Source: Miscanthus floridulus
Lineage: Eukaryota; Streptophyta; Magnoliopsida; Poales; Poaceae
Reading direction: 5' to 3'
Assembly (NCBI RefSeq): GCF_019320115.1
Contig: NC_089594.1
Span: 22,995,086-23,059,085, forward strand
DNA: 64,000 nt
Part shown: positions 44,840 to 56,237 of the stretch, piece by piece
Layout of the letters: every line of letters begins with the position of its first letter
How positions within the stretch are numbered: position 1 is the stretch's first letter
Notes under the pieces: model-generated
Told to the model about the DNA's origin: nothing
The model's input: the letters and a program-made list of their open reading frames with translations, nothing else
Databases searched by the model: none
Made by a program: the position numbers and the translations under genes

Positions 44840-46507
44840 CTACACAATGAGCTTCCTGGCGGTTTCGGTGACCCCTCCCAGGCCGATTGCGGTGAAGAAA
44901 TTAATGGCAAAGCGCGTGTTCTTGGCGCAGTCTCTGGGGAAGAGGGCGTCTCGCACCGCGGTGTCCTCGTCCTTCATCTTGTTGCTAAGCGCCCGTATCC
45001 CGAGCTGCTCCGCGAGGTCCTGGAACAGCATCTTGATGAAGATGCGTGACGACGACGTGGTGTCGTCCTCCGTGACCCTGACGCGCCCAAGGATGGCATG
45101 CCACGGGAGCGCGTCGGGCGCCAGCAGGTGCGCGTAGAGCCTGGCGGTGGCGCGCAGCTCGTCGGTCGCCATGCGGTGCGCTGCCGAGTATTGCCCGGCG
45201 AAGCAGGCCTCGAAGCCGGCCTGGTACGCGCGGCCGGTGGCGCACAGCCGCTGGGCGAGGCGGGCGTAGTAGCTCGTGTACGCCTTCTCCTTCCTGCAGC
45301 ACTCGACGAGCATGGTGCAGAGCTCCAGCTCCTGGCCGGGTCGCACGACGGACAGGAGCTTGTGCCCGGCTTCCTCGGACCCGACGCTCGACATGAGAGT
45401 GAGGTATATGGTCCGCCGGAGGTTGATTAGATCGGTGTCGGTGTCGGTGTCATCGCGGATGGTCAGCTCGGTTTCGGACTCGTCAGCTGATGATTCGTCG
45501 TCGTCGCTGCATTGATCCTGATCCAGACTTTCGTCTCCGGCTGATCCGAGTAAGGTTCTCTTGAGGTCCTCGTACGCTGCCTCGTCTTGCGCGAAGGATG
45601 GGCTGGGCTCAAACACGTCAAGATGGACCTCCGGATCGAGCTCATCACCGTGGTCGAGGGAGGAGGAGAGCTCCACCTGATGAGTCACCTGGTCGTCTGC
45701 CTCGATGAGATCCAGCTCTGCCCGGACGGGAGGGTGACCCCGGAACCGCGCTTTCCGGATGGCAAAGAGATCCTCGATCATGAACTGGATGCGTTTGTCG
45801 ATGTCGCCGTCGTGTAGGATGCCGCGCAGGTTGTCGAACACGGCGTCGAGCCCTCGCGGGCACGACTCGCCGAGCGCGGCGCCGCACTCCCTGGCGAAGC
45901 CCACGGCGACCTCCACGGAGCCGTCCGTCGGCCAGTCGAGAAGGAGCGCGTGGAGCTCGAGCGCCAGCAGGTCGTGCGCCACGCCCTGGTTCACCAGGTG
46001 CGCCACGAACGCGGCCGCGGCCGCCAGCTGGTGCCTGTTGCCGCTGGCGTGGGCGCGCCTGACGCGGAGCACGAGGCGGACGAGGAGGAGCCGGCCGACG
46101 CAGGGGAGCCTGGCGTTCACGACCGCTGCGAGCGCGGCGAAGACGTCCGTGAAGTCCGGGCAGGCCGTCTGGGACCTGAGGAGGGCGCGGCAGAGGAGGC
46201 CGCGCCCGCGCACCAGGTTCTCGGCAAGCAGCTCCGGGGCCACTTGCCGGACGTTGGCAGCGGTGGCCTTGTTGACGAGGCCGGTAATGCTCTTCCTCAG
46301 CGCATTCCAGCTGCAGCGCTGGTATTCGGCGCTGCCAAACTCGCCGGCGTCGTCGTCTTCAGCGATGGCCCGGTACGGAGGGACGTAGATGCCGCCGCGG
46401 CGTTTGCTTGACGGGCGCGCGATCTGTTCCAACTCGGCCGTGCTTGGACGCTTGCGGCTCGCGTTGCCTCTGCGCTCCATGTGCCCCTCCTCTGTTGGTG
46501 TTACCAA
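44840..46507 (-). CDS. CWC22-like MIF4G/MA3 protein, intronless
   Basis: One uninterrupted frame of 555 codons; Met1 (46507) or Met10 (46480) could start it. CWC22 is a spliceosome factor that escorts eIF4A3 to introns for exon-junction complex loading. In order: a basic N-terminus with RGGIYVPPYR (37-46), MIF4G domain about 63-255 (NALRKSITGLVNKATAANVR, ENLVRGRGLLCRALLRSQ, FTDVFAALAAVVNARLP, GDIDKRIQFMIEDLFAIRK), an acidic linker about 270-365 with a Ser/Asp cluster, then an MA3-like domain about 368-485 and SSSRIFIKMLFQDLAEQLGI. The C-terminal RS/KR-rich tail of canonical CWC22 is absent, and length is short against about 750-900 residues. Canonical plant CWC22 genes contain introns, so this GC-rich single-exon copy looks like a retrogene. 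Its long open frame argues for selection. Confidence 0.85.
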   Translation of the reverse strand: MVTPTEEGHMERRGNASRKRPSTAELEQIARPSSKRRGGIYVPPYRAIAEDDDAGEFGSAEYQRCSWNALRKSITGLVNKATAANVRQVAPELLAENLVRGRGLLCRALLRSQTACPDFTDVFAALAAVVNARLPCVGRLLLVRLVLRVRRAHASGNRHQLAAAAAFVAHLVNQGVAHDLLALELHALLLDWPTDGSVEVAVGFARECGAALGESCPRGLDAVFDNLRGILHDGDIDKRIQFMIEDLFAIRKARFRGHPPVRAELDLIEADDQVTHQVELSSSLDHGDELDPEVHLDVFEPSPSFAQDEAAYEDLKRTLLGSAGDESLDQDQCSDDDESSADESETELTIRDDTDTDTDLINLRRTIYLTLMSSVGSEEAGHKLLSVVRPGQELELCTMLVECCRKEKAYTSYYARLAQRLCATGRAYQAGFEACFAGQYSAAHRMATDELRATARLYAHLLAPDALPWHAILGRVRVTEDDTTSSSRIFIKMLFQDLAEQLGIRALSNKMKDEDTAVRDALFPRDCAKNTRFAINFFTAIGLGGVTETARKLIV

Positions 46508-47143
46508 GATGAGATTGCTACGACTTGCTCCAAGCCTCCATCCTCCATCCGATACATATAGGAAGGGAAATCTGCCGTGTTTGTGAGAGCGGGTGTCCTA
46601 CTCGGTCACGGCGCAGTGCCCGGCCACGCCGTGTCGGACTAGAACGTTACAGGAATTCGTTTGCGATATAGCGAGTACATGCTAGCATATTCAATGAGCA
46701 AATTTAACTCAATTGCATATGTTTTCATGTTTGGAAAAAGTACATGTCAGGGGTATTTATAGTGGGGGAGTCTTCAACTCTATACAATACCCTTTTTACC
46801 TGCTTTATTACATTCGTCACAAACTTCTATTACAGTACAATAGAGAATGCACTTCTAAGTCATTCGTCTGGCTATAGAGCGAGTGAGATAATAATAGATC
46901 GATCCATTTCATTCTACTAGTATAATGTCCGTGCTAACGCAACAGATTTATCTTGGAGACGCACATGAAAACAATCAATGTTTTTTTTTCATAGTTCACT
47001 TTTACACAATATCTTTGAGCATGTATACAATCCGGGAAACTAAGAAGTCATAATAAAGTTTTTTCTCATATTAGAGGAGTAGAGTTTCATACTTGCAATG
47101 CATTTTCTTTTTAAATTGCAGACATGCATTTTGAGTTAGGCAT
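46508..47143. other. Upstream region of the CWC22-like gene and intergenic DNA
   Basis: Reading from the gene on the minus strand, the first 150 bases are moderately GC-rich, then AT-rich DNA follows. No gene or terminal repeat was seen. The promoter should lie in the first few hundred bases; no definite TATA box was placed. Confidence 0.35.
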
Positions 47144-47146
47144 TAA

Positions 47147-47387
47147 GGTACCGTTTAGTTCCTAAAATTTTGCAAAATTTTTCAAGATTCTCCGTCACAT
47201 CGAATCTTTGAGCATGCATGAAACATTAAATATAAATAAAAAATAAAACTAATTACACAGTTTAAACGAAATTCACGAGACGAATCTTTTAGGCCTAATT
47301 AGACTATGATTGGACACTAATTGTCAAATAACAACAAAAGTGCTACAGTACTATTTCCCAAAAAAAAAACGCCAACTAAACAAGGCC
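47147..47387. mobile_element. Tourist-type MITE
   Basis: A 241-bp element from GGTACCGTTTAGTTCC to CAACTAAACAAGGCC, flanked by TAA (47144-47146 and 47388-47390). The interior with GAAATTCACGAGACGAATC and TAATTAGACTATGATTGG is a very common grass Tourist-like family. Confidence 0.85.
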
Positions 47388-47764
47388 TAAGATAATGTGG
47401 CAAAAATGAAAAGTTTCTGTCACCTGCACTGTAAACTTCAGAGTTCAGAGGAAGGATGCAATTTTGGCAGTATGTGACCTGATATAAATAAAATGAAGCC
47501 TTACTTTTGGTGGAAACATGGATTGAAGAAATCTGTCAGTTCCCATATTACTTGTAGGGCATCCTGTAAAGATCATGTAACATAAGTAGCTGTTAGTATC
47601 AAATCCACCTACTGAGGAATACAATGTGGAGTGGGAATGTGAAATGCCAACAACAATAGTAGCTCGGTAACTGTTGGAATTTGTCAGTGAAACAGCCTTT
47701 TTTTAAAAAAAGAGAGAAGAGATTTCCTAGGTAAGCTAAAGCGGGTAAACACACCCAAGTGGAT

Positions 47765-47889
47765 TCCAGGTCTGGCTAATTAGGATCTGCAGTTTGATAC
47801 ATTGACAGTGAATTTGAGTCGTAGGAGTCCAGGCGTGGCTAATTAGGATCTGCAGTTTGATACATTGACGTGCCTTTGAGTCGTAGGAG
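47765..47889. repeat. Tandem duplication, 63-bp unit
   Basis: Two adjacent copies (47765-47827 and 47828-47889) beginning TCCAGG and sharing GTGGCTAATTAGGATCTGCA, differing by a few bases and a one-base deletion. Confidence 0.85.
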
Positions 47890-47942
47890 GTTCATCTCGT
47901 ATAACTAATGAATTCATACTAATGAGACCTTCAAAATAAGTG

Positions 47943-48191
47943 GCACCTTTACAATCTCATCTCGTGAGTTCAGTTCTGCAACGATTGTTGGCAAGAGAGC
48001 AGCATGTAGGTAATGAGTGCATGTAAATAGCGATGGGACGGATATCGGTATTAGCAACATACAAAGAATTGGTAAGGTAACATGCTAAATGTACCCGAGT
48101 GTCAGTTTGAGATGGGAGGAAGAGAAGGCATGATTTCACCTTCGTTTATGGTGAACAGAACCATCTGTGCAGGTTCTTCAGTTTAGCTTTC
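47943..48191. repeat. 249-bp dispersed duplication, copy 1
   Basis: Matches 48552-48800 at a constant offset of 609 with only scattered substitutions. The minus strand has a short frame (MKSCLLFLPSQTDTRVHL) in both copies, without a recognised domain. The 360 bases between the copies show nothing. Confidence 0.85.
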
Positions 48192-48551
48192 CATTCAGCG
48201 GGAGAAAAGGAGAGAAGCAGTTCACATCGTCGTCTCCGCTGGTGAGGCGTGTGTGAAAGCATCAAGTAAGCATGAAATGAAATAATATCTGAAACAACGA
48301 AAGCATGCTATAGTTTCGGATTTTGAGGGATCAAAAATGCAATGTACTCTTCAACATTCCGCAACAACCACTAAAAGACATGATTGGAAACACTGCAGTT
48401 ATTAAGTCCATAGGGATTATGCACAGATATTTAGATGTTATGTGACCAGGATGATGTAATTAAAAATTATTTTAAGATGGCATGTTTTTTGCATAAATGT
48501 AAATGGAATCGTCAATAAAGACGAAAGCAGCACCTTTACGATAGCATCTCA

Positions 48552-48800
48552 GCACCTTTACAATCTCTTCTCCTGAGTTCAGTTCTGCAACGATTGTTGG
48601 CAAGAGAGCAGCATGTAGGTAATGAGTGCATGTAAATAGCGATGGGAAGGATATCGGTATTAGCAACATACAAAGAATTGGTAAGGTAACATGCTAAATG
48701 TACTCGAGTGTCAGTTTGAGATGGGAGGAAGAGAAGGCATGATTTCACCTTCATTTATGGTGAACAGAACTATCTGTGCAGGTTCTTCAGTTTAGCTTTC
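48552..48800. repeat. 249-bp dispersed duplication, copy 2
   Basis: Partner of 47943-48191. It begins GCACCTTTACAATCTC and ends TTCAGTTTAGCTTTC. Whether the unit is a transcribed exon or mobile debris cannot be told. Confidence 0.85.
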
Positions 48801-49014
48801 TGCATGGTAACACGGACGCAAAGAACTCGCCATTAGACTTTTTTTTGAACCTGTAAAAAAGACATAGGTGGTTGAAGGGCTGGTGCATGAACATATGACA
48901 TTTTGGTAAATATATATACATATATATATCCCAAATGTATGTTGTAAAAAATGCACTATAAAATTTATAAGAGATAACTACCCAATGATTTTTGGCAGGG
49001 TGCATCATGCATCA

Positions 49015-49272
49015 TGTGATCACACTCACTAAGTGTTTCGATCACCAAAACAAAATAGCTCTTACCATTTATACATTTGCCTTGAGCCTTTTGTTTTTCT
49101 CTTTGTTCTTTTCAAGTCCAAACACTTATCATCACCATGGCATCACCATCATCATGTCATGATCTTCATTTACTTCACCACTTGGAATGTGCTACCTATC
49201 TTATGATCACTTGATAAACTAGGTTAGCACTTAGGGTTTCATCAATTCACCAAAACCAAACTAGAGCTTTTA
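49015..49272 (-). repeat. Truncated 3' LTR of the copia element
   Basis: About 258 bases collinear with 62130-62390. The start on the minus strand is AAAAGCTCTAGTTTGG, preceded by a purine tract AAAAAGGGGAGATT. The match stops abruptly near 49015, so about 1.5 kb of LTR was lost. Confidence 0.8.
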
Positions 49273-50155
49273 ATCTCCCCTTTTTGGTAATCGATGACAA
49301 TCCTTTCACAAAGATATGAATTGAAATTCAATTGAATCCATGCTGCTTGTCCAAGCATATTTACTATGTGTAAAAGGATATGGACAAGTTTCATGAACTC
49401 CATATGGTAGCAATTGCTCCCCCTACATATGTGCTAAGAGTTTGGATTGAAGCTTGCACATATACTTAGATTGAAAATATAGGAGACAATGTCTATCAAA
49501 TGATGCTAAAGTATAAAAGATGGACCTTTGAAGCGTGATACCAATCAAAGTGCACCAATATACCATCTTTAGCATCATGGTTAGCTCTATACCACTTGGA
49601 AATGAAATCACTAGATAACCTATGCATGCTAGTTTTTCATTTCATCATTCAAACCTACAACTAGCATACACCACACAAGCATAGATATTGAAATTTAAAA
49701 CTTGTGCCATACAAGCAAACATATGAAATGCACATTCAAATGTACTATACAAGTTCATGATCTTGCTCCCCCTACTTGTGTGCTCAAAATTTTAATTAAT
49801 CCCTTTCCTTTATCATATCTCTCCCCCTATGTCAAGTTCTTCCCCTTTGTTGTTTTTTTATTATCTTTGTTTTTCTCTCCATGTACTAATATCACTAATA
49901 TCTTTGTTTTTCTCCCCCTTTGTCATCAATGACCACAAAGGTTCAAAATGTAGATAGGTTGAGATTATCAATGTCAATCAATGGGGTGAGGATCATTTTT
50001 CCAAATTTGGTTCAATCTAGATCATTTGCCAAAGATATTTAGCTCGGTTTGATCCAAGGATATGCTTTTTCACACCTCCAAATAAGGGTTATCTTGTACC
50101 ATGTTGAGTTAAACACTTAGAGCTCATTTTCTAGATCAAACACTAGGTTTACAAG

Positions 50156-53100
50156 TATAACGCCCCGGTGTTAAGCATGCATTAACATTTTGCAAATCAT
50201 GAGCATAATCATCATCATGCATTCATAAGCATGACATGAAATATAGAATTGAAACATACTAATGAAACATGTATGTTGCATAGTTTTGTTTTAATAGATT
50301 GGATGCTATGTTTGTTTGCCATGTGTGTACCTTGGTTGATCACTTAGACCACTTAGAAGTAATTAGGATGCAATTTGGAGTAAGGTGTACATTTAAAGTT
50401 TTCTCAAATTTTGCTTTTAATAATAATCTTCTAAAATAGGGTTTTTGATTTAAATTAACTTTAAATCTATAGTTCAAAATCTAATTGGGTTTTGACCACT
50501 CCTTTTTGCAAAGTTATAGAGTACATTTTTCTGAACAACTTTTATTTTGGGTCCAACTTTTGAAACTGCTTTGAAAAGGTTCAAAAATTCATTTGAATGA
50601 ATTTGGAGAAGAAAATAAAAAGGGAAAAATCACATTTTCACCTTAACAGGCCGCCGCCTCCCTTCTGGCCCGCTCGTGAATTTGGCCCGCAGCGCCGCGC
50701 GCTTCGCCGTGGCCCAGCAGCAGCTTCGCCGGCCCAGGCCCACGCCTCGCCTCCCGCTCGCCCACGCCCGTGCTCCGACCGCGCCAGGACACGCGAGCCG
50801 CATGGCGGCCATGTGCCGGCGAGATCGCCGCGCGGCACCGCCAGCCTGCCCCGTCCCGGTGGCCCCCGCCACTCCACGCGCTCGCCTTCACCTGCCCGAC
50901 CGCGCCGCGCTCCCCACTCGCCTCTCCACTCCGCCAGCCATAGCACAGCAGCAGCAGAGCACGCGCTCGCCTCCACCACCGCTCGCACCAGCTCCCTTGC
51001 CAGAGTTGGCTCGCCCGACCACCACAACTCGCCGTCGACCGCAACATCTTGCCAGTAGCTCCGCCTCTACCTCGCGCACCCCGTGCTCACCTCGGTTCAC
51101 CTTGGTAAGCCTTCATTGATCGGGAATCCCTCGCCAGAGTCATGGTCAAGCTCACCGGAGAGCTCCGCTCCGTGGACCTCGCCCCTCCGTCCTCCTTCTT
51201 GCTCTCTTTTCTTGCGCACGAGCACCGCCCGAGCTCGGTGGAGCTCCCACGCCGCTTCCCGCGCCACCCCATGGCCGGAGACGTGCTCTCGCCGGAGAGC
51301 CGAGCCGCCGTGCTGCCATGCACGCCGGCGAGGTCACCTTCGTGCACCTCTGGCCATGCCCGTTGCACTGCCATGTCCGCCTTGGCACGGTGGTCACGAT
51401 GGTGGTGACCTCGTCGCCGGCAACCTCGCCGATAGCGAGATCTCGCCGGTCAACCGCGAGCCCTGCTCGGGTTTGACTGACCGATGGGGTCAATCGACCC
51501 TCTGGGTCCCGCCTGTCTGTCTCTCTGGAGCGGTTTTGGGTATAGATCCGGGTGCATCTAGCAAATAGGGTCGGCTGGATTTTCGTTTTAAAAGAAAAAG
51601 ATTTCTGGAAAATGCTTTTAAAGGCTTCAAAAATCCATAGTTTGCTTATTTTAGCTCCAAATCAAGTGAGACCAATTTTGTTGTGTTTCTTAGAAGTAGA
51701 TCTATCTGTTAAAAATATTGCATGTCAAATTTGTGATACTTTTCTGTGTAGCTTTATTTAAATTGAATAAATGCTGATTTCTTAGAAAATGTCTAGTAAA
51801 TAGAATAATTATCAGAAAAATATGGTTCCAGTTTTGTTAATCTCCTTTAGTGATGTACTTTGTAGGAAAAATATATGTCATGCATGTTCTGTAGAGAAAT
51901 ATTGATGTGTAGTTCTAGTGCCTTTAATTGATGATTTTGTTATTTTGATAGAGAGCAAAAATTGTGTAAAACATGTGTATGATAATTTTTGTGCAGTGAT
52001 TGTTTACTGTGTATAACATAGGAAAAATATCAAATCTGTTGTTTGACACTTTTCATAGTACAAAGTATTTTCATGCTTAATTATCAACCATAGCTTGTCA
52101 TTTTTGTGTAGGCTATTTTACTTATCCAAATGCCATGAAAATTTTATGGTAGTCTACTTAGAGTAGTACTATGCTACTGTAATTTTCTCAAATTTTTATG
52201 AGCACCAGAAATATATGTTGCTGTTGTAGCCCTAGTTTAAAATGAAATAAAATAATCTTTTTTAATGCATGTTTAGTTAATAATGTTTGCTTTGGTGTAT
52301 CTTTGAAACATCTTAGCTTGTTGTGGTGACTTGGCATGTTAGTACAGTGGTTGTAGTAGTAGTATAGTAGTACATGTTCTAGGATGATGTTGGCTACCTT
52401 GTAGAAGAGCTTTACTTCTACTATGTCCAATAAAGTAAATATGTTCATCTACATTCTATGCATCATGATCATTACATGTCATCTCTCCGATGCACCTATG
52501 CATGAGCACTTAGACATCTGCATCATATAGGATCGCAGGAGGAGTTGCTAGTAGCAGTTCAGGAAGAGCAGACCGGGACAGATCCATAAGAAATCCAGGC
52601 ACAGGAGGTGCCAGAGGAAGAGGAGCAAGGAGAGGACTTACCCGAGTGCGTGGATCATCAACCTAGTTCGTTCGAACGAGGCAAGTCCCGGAGCATTCTA
52701 AGCCTTCTACTTTATAAAAGCAATTCTTTCTATATATATGAGTTTATATATTGTTGCATTAAGTTGTAGGAGTTGATTGAAACCGTTGATGCATTTATTA
52801 TTATCCTTGCCTACCTTATTACCTATTTACCCTATTAGGTCAGGATCGAATAACTGCTTAGCCTTGCTTAGACCGATAGCGATCGGTGATTTCCGGTCAC
52901 CTACATTTATAGGTGGTTACTGGAAGAATTTAGCTATGGAAAGAATGATATCCTAGAATTAACCATGTGTGATGGATAATTGGAGACCGGACGGAAAAAG
53001 TTGGAGGCAACCAAACAGGGTTCTAGGGTGCTGTTAGTTTTTCGTCTATGTTGATTAAAGACCGATCGTTGCTCGTCCCTCTTATCATATTGAACACATG

Positions 53101-54189
53101 CCTCACATTTAGCTGGCCGAATAAAGTACCTTTCGACCGCGAAGCTAGTGACACTATTCGAGCTGGGATAAACTCGGATTGGCAGACTGGTGCTGAAGGG
53201 GGTATAACGGGGACGCGAAGAGTGAGCCCAAGGTGCATCCTGGCTGTCGGGCGGTCCCTGGGTAGTGCAGTCCATGACTGTTATCCCGCGGCTACTTGGA
53301 AAGTGTCATTGGTGATCTGTAGCTCACTTGATCGGTGAGTGTGGTTTGTGTGAGGAATAAATCACCAGCTGGTTAGGAATCGATTTGAATCACCATCGCT
53401 CCTGGATAGTGAGCACTTGACTCGAGCTACAGCATCGTAGTAATTATGATGGAACACTGATGGTTATCTGAATGGTATGGGATATGCTAAATCTAAGTTG
53501 GTAACTGGATGTTATTGGTTAATCAAGTGATTGCTATAGTACAGGTGCTTACCTAGATGGATAGGTCCTAATAAAGATGATGCAAAGCACTTAAAATGGT
53601 TTCTTCATGATAGCTTATGCTTTTCGCAAACAAGTCAGCTAGCCCACTAAAGAAAGCCTTGCATAATCATTGGTGCCGCTTTATTTTGGTTTAAGACGGG
53701 TAAGTCTAGCTGAGTACCTTCTCATACTCAGGGCGTTGTTCCCATTGTTGTTGCAGATGGTCAAATGTACTACGATTATTGCATTAACTGTCTATACCCG
53801 ACGATGGGCGACAACTAGGACCAAGGGCAATGGTCACTCCGTATCTCTCATATGATGCTTTTGTTGGAGATGACTACCTACTGGCACTGTATCTGAATCA
53901 AAAGTGTCTATGTGGCTTTAAAATTATTTGCTTCTGCTATTTCAGTTTGAACTTGGGTTGTAATAACTTTATGTTCTAAACTCTGATGTATCCAACTATC
54001 ATTGTGAACTTTATGTAACATGTGATGGTAATTGCTAAACTTGTACGATCTTGGTTTGTATGTCGATTGGTTTGAAATCCTTCGTGGTTTCATGGACTAC
54101 CGGGTTATATGGGCTTAAGTTTGCTAAATTATCTGCTTCGGTGGAAGATTTCCTTACTTAATCTCGTATAATTGGTTGGTTCTATTATA
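50156..54189 (+). mobile_element. Large solo LTR related to the LARD-like family
   Basis: A 4.03 kb LTR from TATAACGCCCCGG (degenerate TGTAACACCCC) to GGTTGGTTCTATTATA (degenerate GGTTCTGTCACA), with the near-match target duplication ACAAG/GCAAG. It resembles the LTR of 2431-15809 in reverse orientation: the segments around GGCAAGTCCCGGAGCATT (52681) and TCAGGATCGAATAACTGC (52840) are shared. A GC-rich block is at 50640-51540. No second LTR or interior is present. The frames in the GC-rich block are not supported as genes. It inserted in the copia element's 3' non-coding part. Confidence 0.8.
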
Positions 54190-54406
54190 GCAAGCCCACA
54201 AACATGTCATATGCTACCACTAGATCAAAACAAGCATAGAAGCGATAGTGGTACCATATAATCATTAAATTCATTTGATTTTCATGAATAAATGTGAAAG
54301 ATGTCTAGATGCACTAAACATGTCCTTAGCAAGAAAGTATGCTATGCCAATCAACTTTTACCTTGGATTACTCGAAGGAGAGGCATGTCTTATGAGTGGG
54401 GGTGCA

Positions 54407-55459
54407 TCAACACATATTTGAGAAATCCAATATGTTCAACTCATTCCTTAGCTTGCAAAACCTTTTCTCATCCAATGGCTTAGTGAATATATCGGCAAGT
54501 TGATCTTCGGTGCCTATACTCTTAATGCAAATGTCCTCTTTTTGTTGGTGATCTCTTATGAAATGGCGGTGGGCATCAATGTGCTTTGTTCTTGCATGTT
54601 GAACTGGATTGTTGGTCAACTTGATTGCACTCTTATTGTCATATAGCAATGGCACTTTCTTGAACTTGATTCCAAAGTCACTCAAAGTGGCCTTTATCCA
54701 AAGTACTTGTGCACAACAACTACCGGTGGATATGTATTTGGCTTCGGCGGTTGATAATGCAACACTATTTTGCTTCTTTGATGACCATGAGACAAGTGAT
54801 CTTCCCAATAATTGACATGTGCCCGAGGTGCTCTTCCTTTCAACCTTGCATCCCGCATAATCCGAGTTGGAGTAACCAACTAGCTCAAACTTTGCTCCTT
54901 TGGGATACCATAAACCAACATTTGGTGTATGCTTTAAGTACCTCAATATTATCTTTATAGCCCTCAAATGACTTTCTCTTGGTGAGGCTTGAAATCTTGC
55001 ACACATGCATACACTAAACATGACATCCGGCCTTGATGAGGTCACATAGAGTAGGCTTCCAATCATAGACCGATACAATTTTTGATCCACCATATTTCCA
55101 CTTGCATCACTATCCAAGTTGTCATTTGTTCCTATTAGTGTGCTAATGGCTTTACTATCACTCATGCCAAACTTCTTGATCATGTCCTTGATATACTTGC
55201 CTTGACTCACAAAAGTACTATTCTTCAATTGCTTGATTTGAAGACTAAGGAAGTAACTTAACTCTCCAATCATGGACATCTCAAACTCATTAGCCATCAT
55301 TTTTCCAAACTCTTCACATAAGTCTTGATTGGTTGATCCAAATATGATGTCATCAACATAGATTTGCAATACAAATAAATCCTTTCCAATCTTCTTGATG
55401 AAAAGAGTGGTGTTAACCTTGCCTATCATGAACCATTTAGATAGTAGGAAGTCCCTCAA
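54407..55459 (-). pseudogene. Copia RT (C-terminal) and RNase H
   Basis: 350 codons of open frame. IYVDDIIFGSTNQDLCEEF carries the YVDD catalytic motif of Ty1/copia RT; LYRSMIGSLLYVTSSRPDV ends the RT region. RNase H has GYSNSDYAGCKVERKSTSG, then SSKKQNSVALSTAEAKYIS (catalytic Glu; usually AEAEY), YDNKSAIKLTNNPV and KHIDAHRHFIRDH. The C-terminal TKPLDEKRFCKLRNELNI is typical. It is cut from the upstream RT part by a stop just before 55459. Confidence 0.88.
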
Positions 55460-56230
55460 TCTCTCGTACCATGCTCTAGGTGCTTACTTCAAGCCATACA
55501 ATGCCTTCTTCAACTTGTACACATGGTTGGGCTTCTTGTTATCTTCAAAATCAAGAGGTTGCTCAACATATACTTCTTCATTGATATAACCATTGAGAAA
55601 TGTACTCTTAATATCTATTTGATAGAGCTTGATGTTGTGGGACAAGCATAGGCTAGCAAGATTCTAATTGCTTCTAATCTAGCAACCGGGGCATATATTT
55701 CTCTAAAGTCAAGACCTTCAACTTGTGTATAGCCTTATACTACCAATCTTGCTTTGTTCCTTACTACTATCCCATCTTGATCTTGCTTGTTTCTAAAGAC
55801 CCATTTGGTTCCAATCACATTGTGTCCCTTTGGTCTCTACTAATTCCCATACTTGATTTCTTGTGAAATTATTCAATTCTTCATGCATAGCATTCACCCA
55901 ATCAACATCGTTCAATGCTTTATCTATCTTCTTTGGTTCAATGGATAACACAAATGAGAAATGCTCTCAAAATGAAGCCAATCTTGATCTAGTTTGCACA
56001 CCTCTTGAAATATCACCAATGATAGTGTCCAATGAATGATCCCTTGCAATATTGGTTGGTTGGAGGATTGGAACTTGATTGCTTGCACTTGCTTGATTAT
56101 TGGGTTGAGATGATGTACTAGCCACTTGTTCTTATTCATTTTCATGAGAACCACTTGTACTAGCTTGATTTGTATCATCTTGCACATTTGAGTTAGAGAG
56201 CACTTGTACTTGATCATCTTTATCATCATT
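55460..56230 (-). pseudogene. Copia RT N-terminal region, decayed
   Basis: Between integrase and the YVDD part the frames are short and shift repeatedly, but minus-strand sequence around 55500-55920 still reads as the RT fingers and palm (a segment like WVFRNKQDQDG near 55780 and [13 protein letters not shown] sequence near 55650). The linker at 55924-56229 is hydrophilic and rich in Asn, Gln and Ser. Confidence 0.6.
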
Positions 56231-56237
56231 CACTTGC

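Noticed and set aside
45098..46411. Plus-strand frames across 45098-46411
   Set aside because: They are antisense shadows of the CWC22-like gene.
50597..51568. GC-rich frames at 50597-51568 as a gene
   Set aside because: They lie in the GC-rich block of the solo LTR, overlap in several frames and show no domain.
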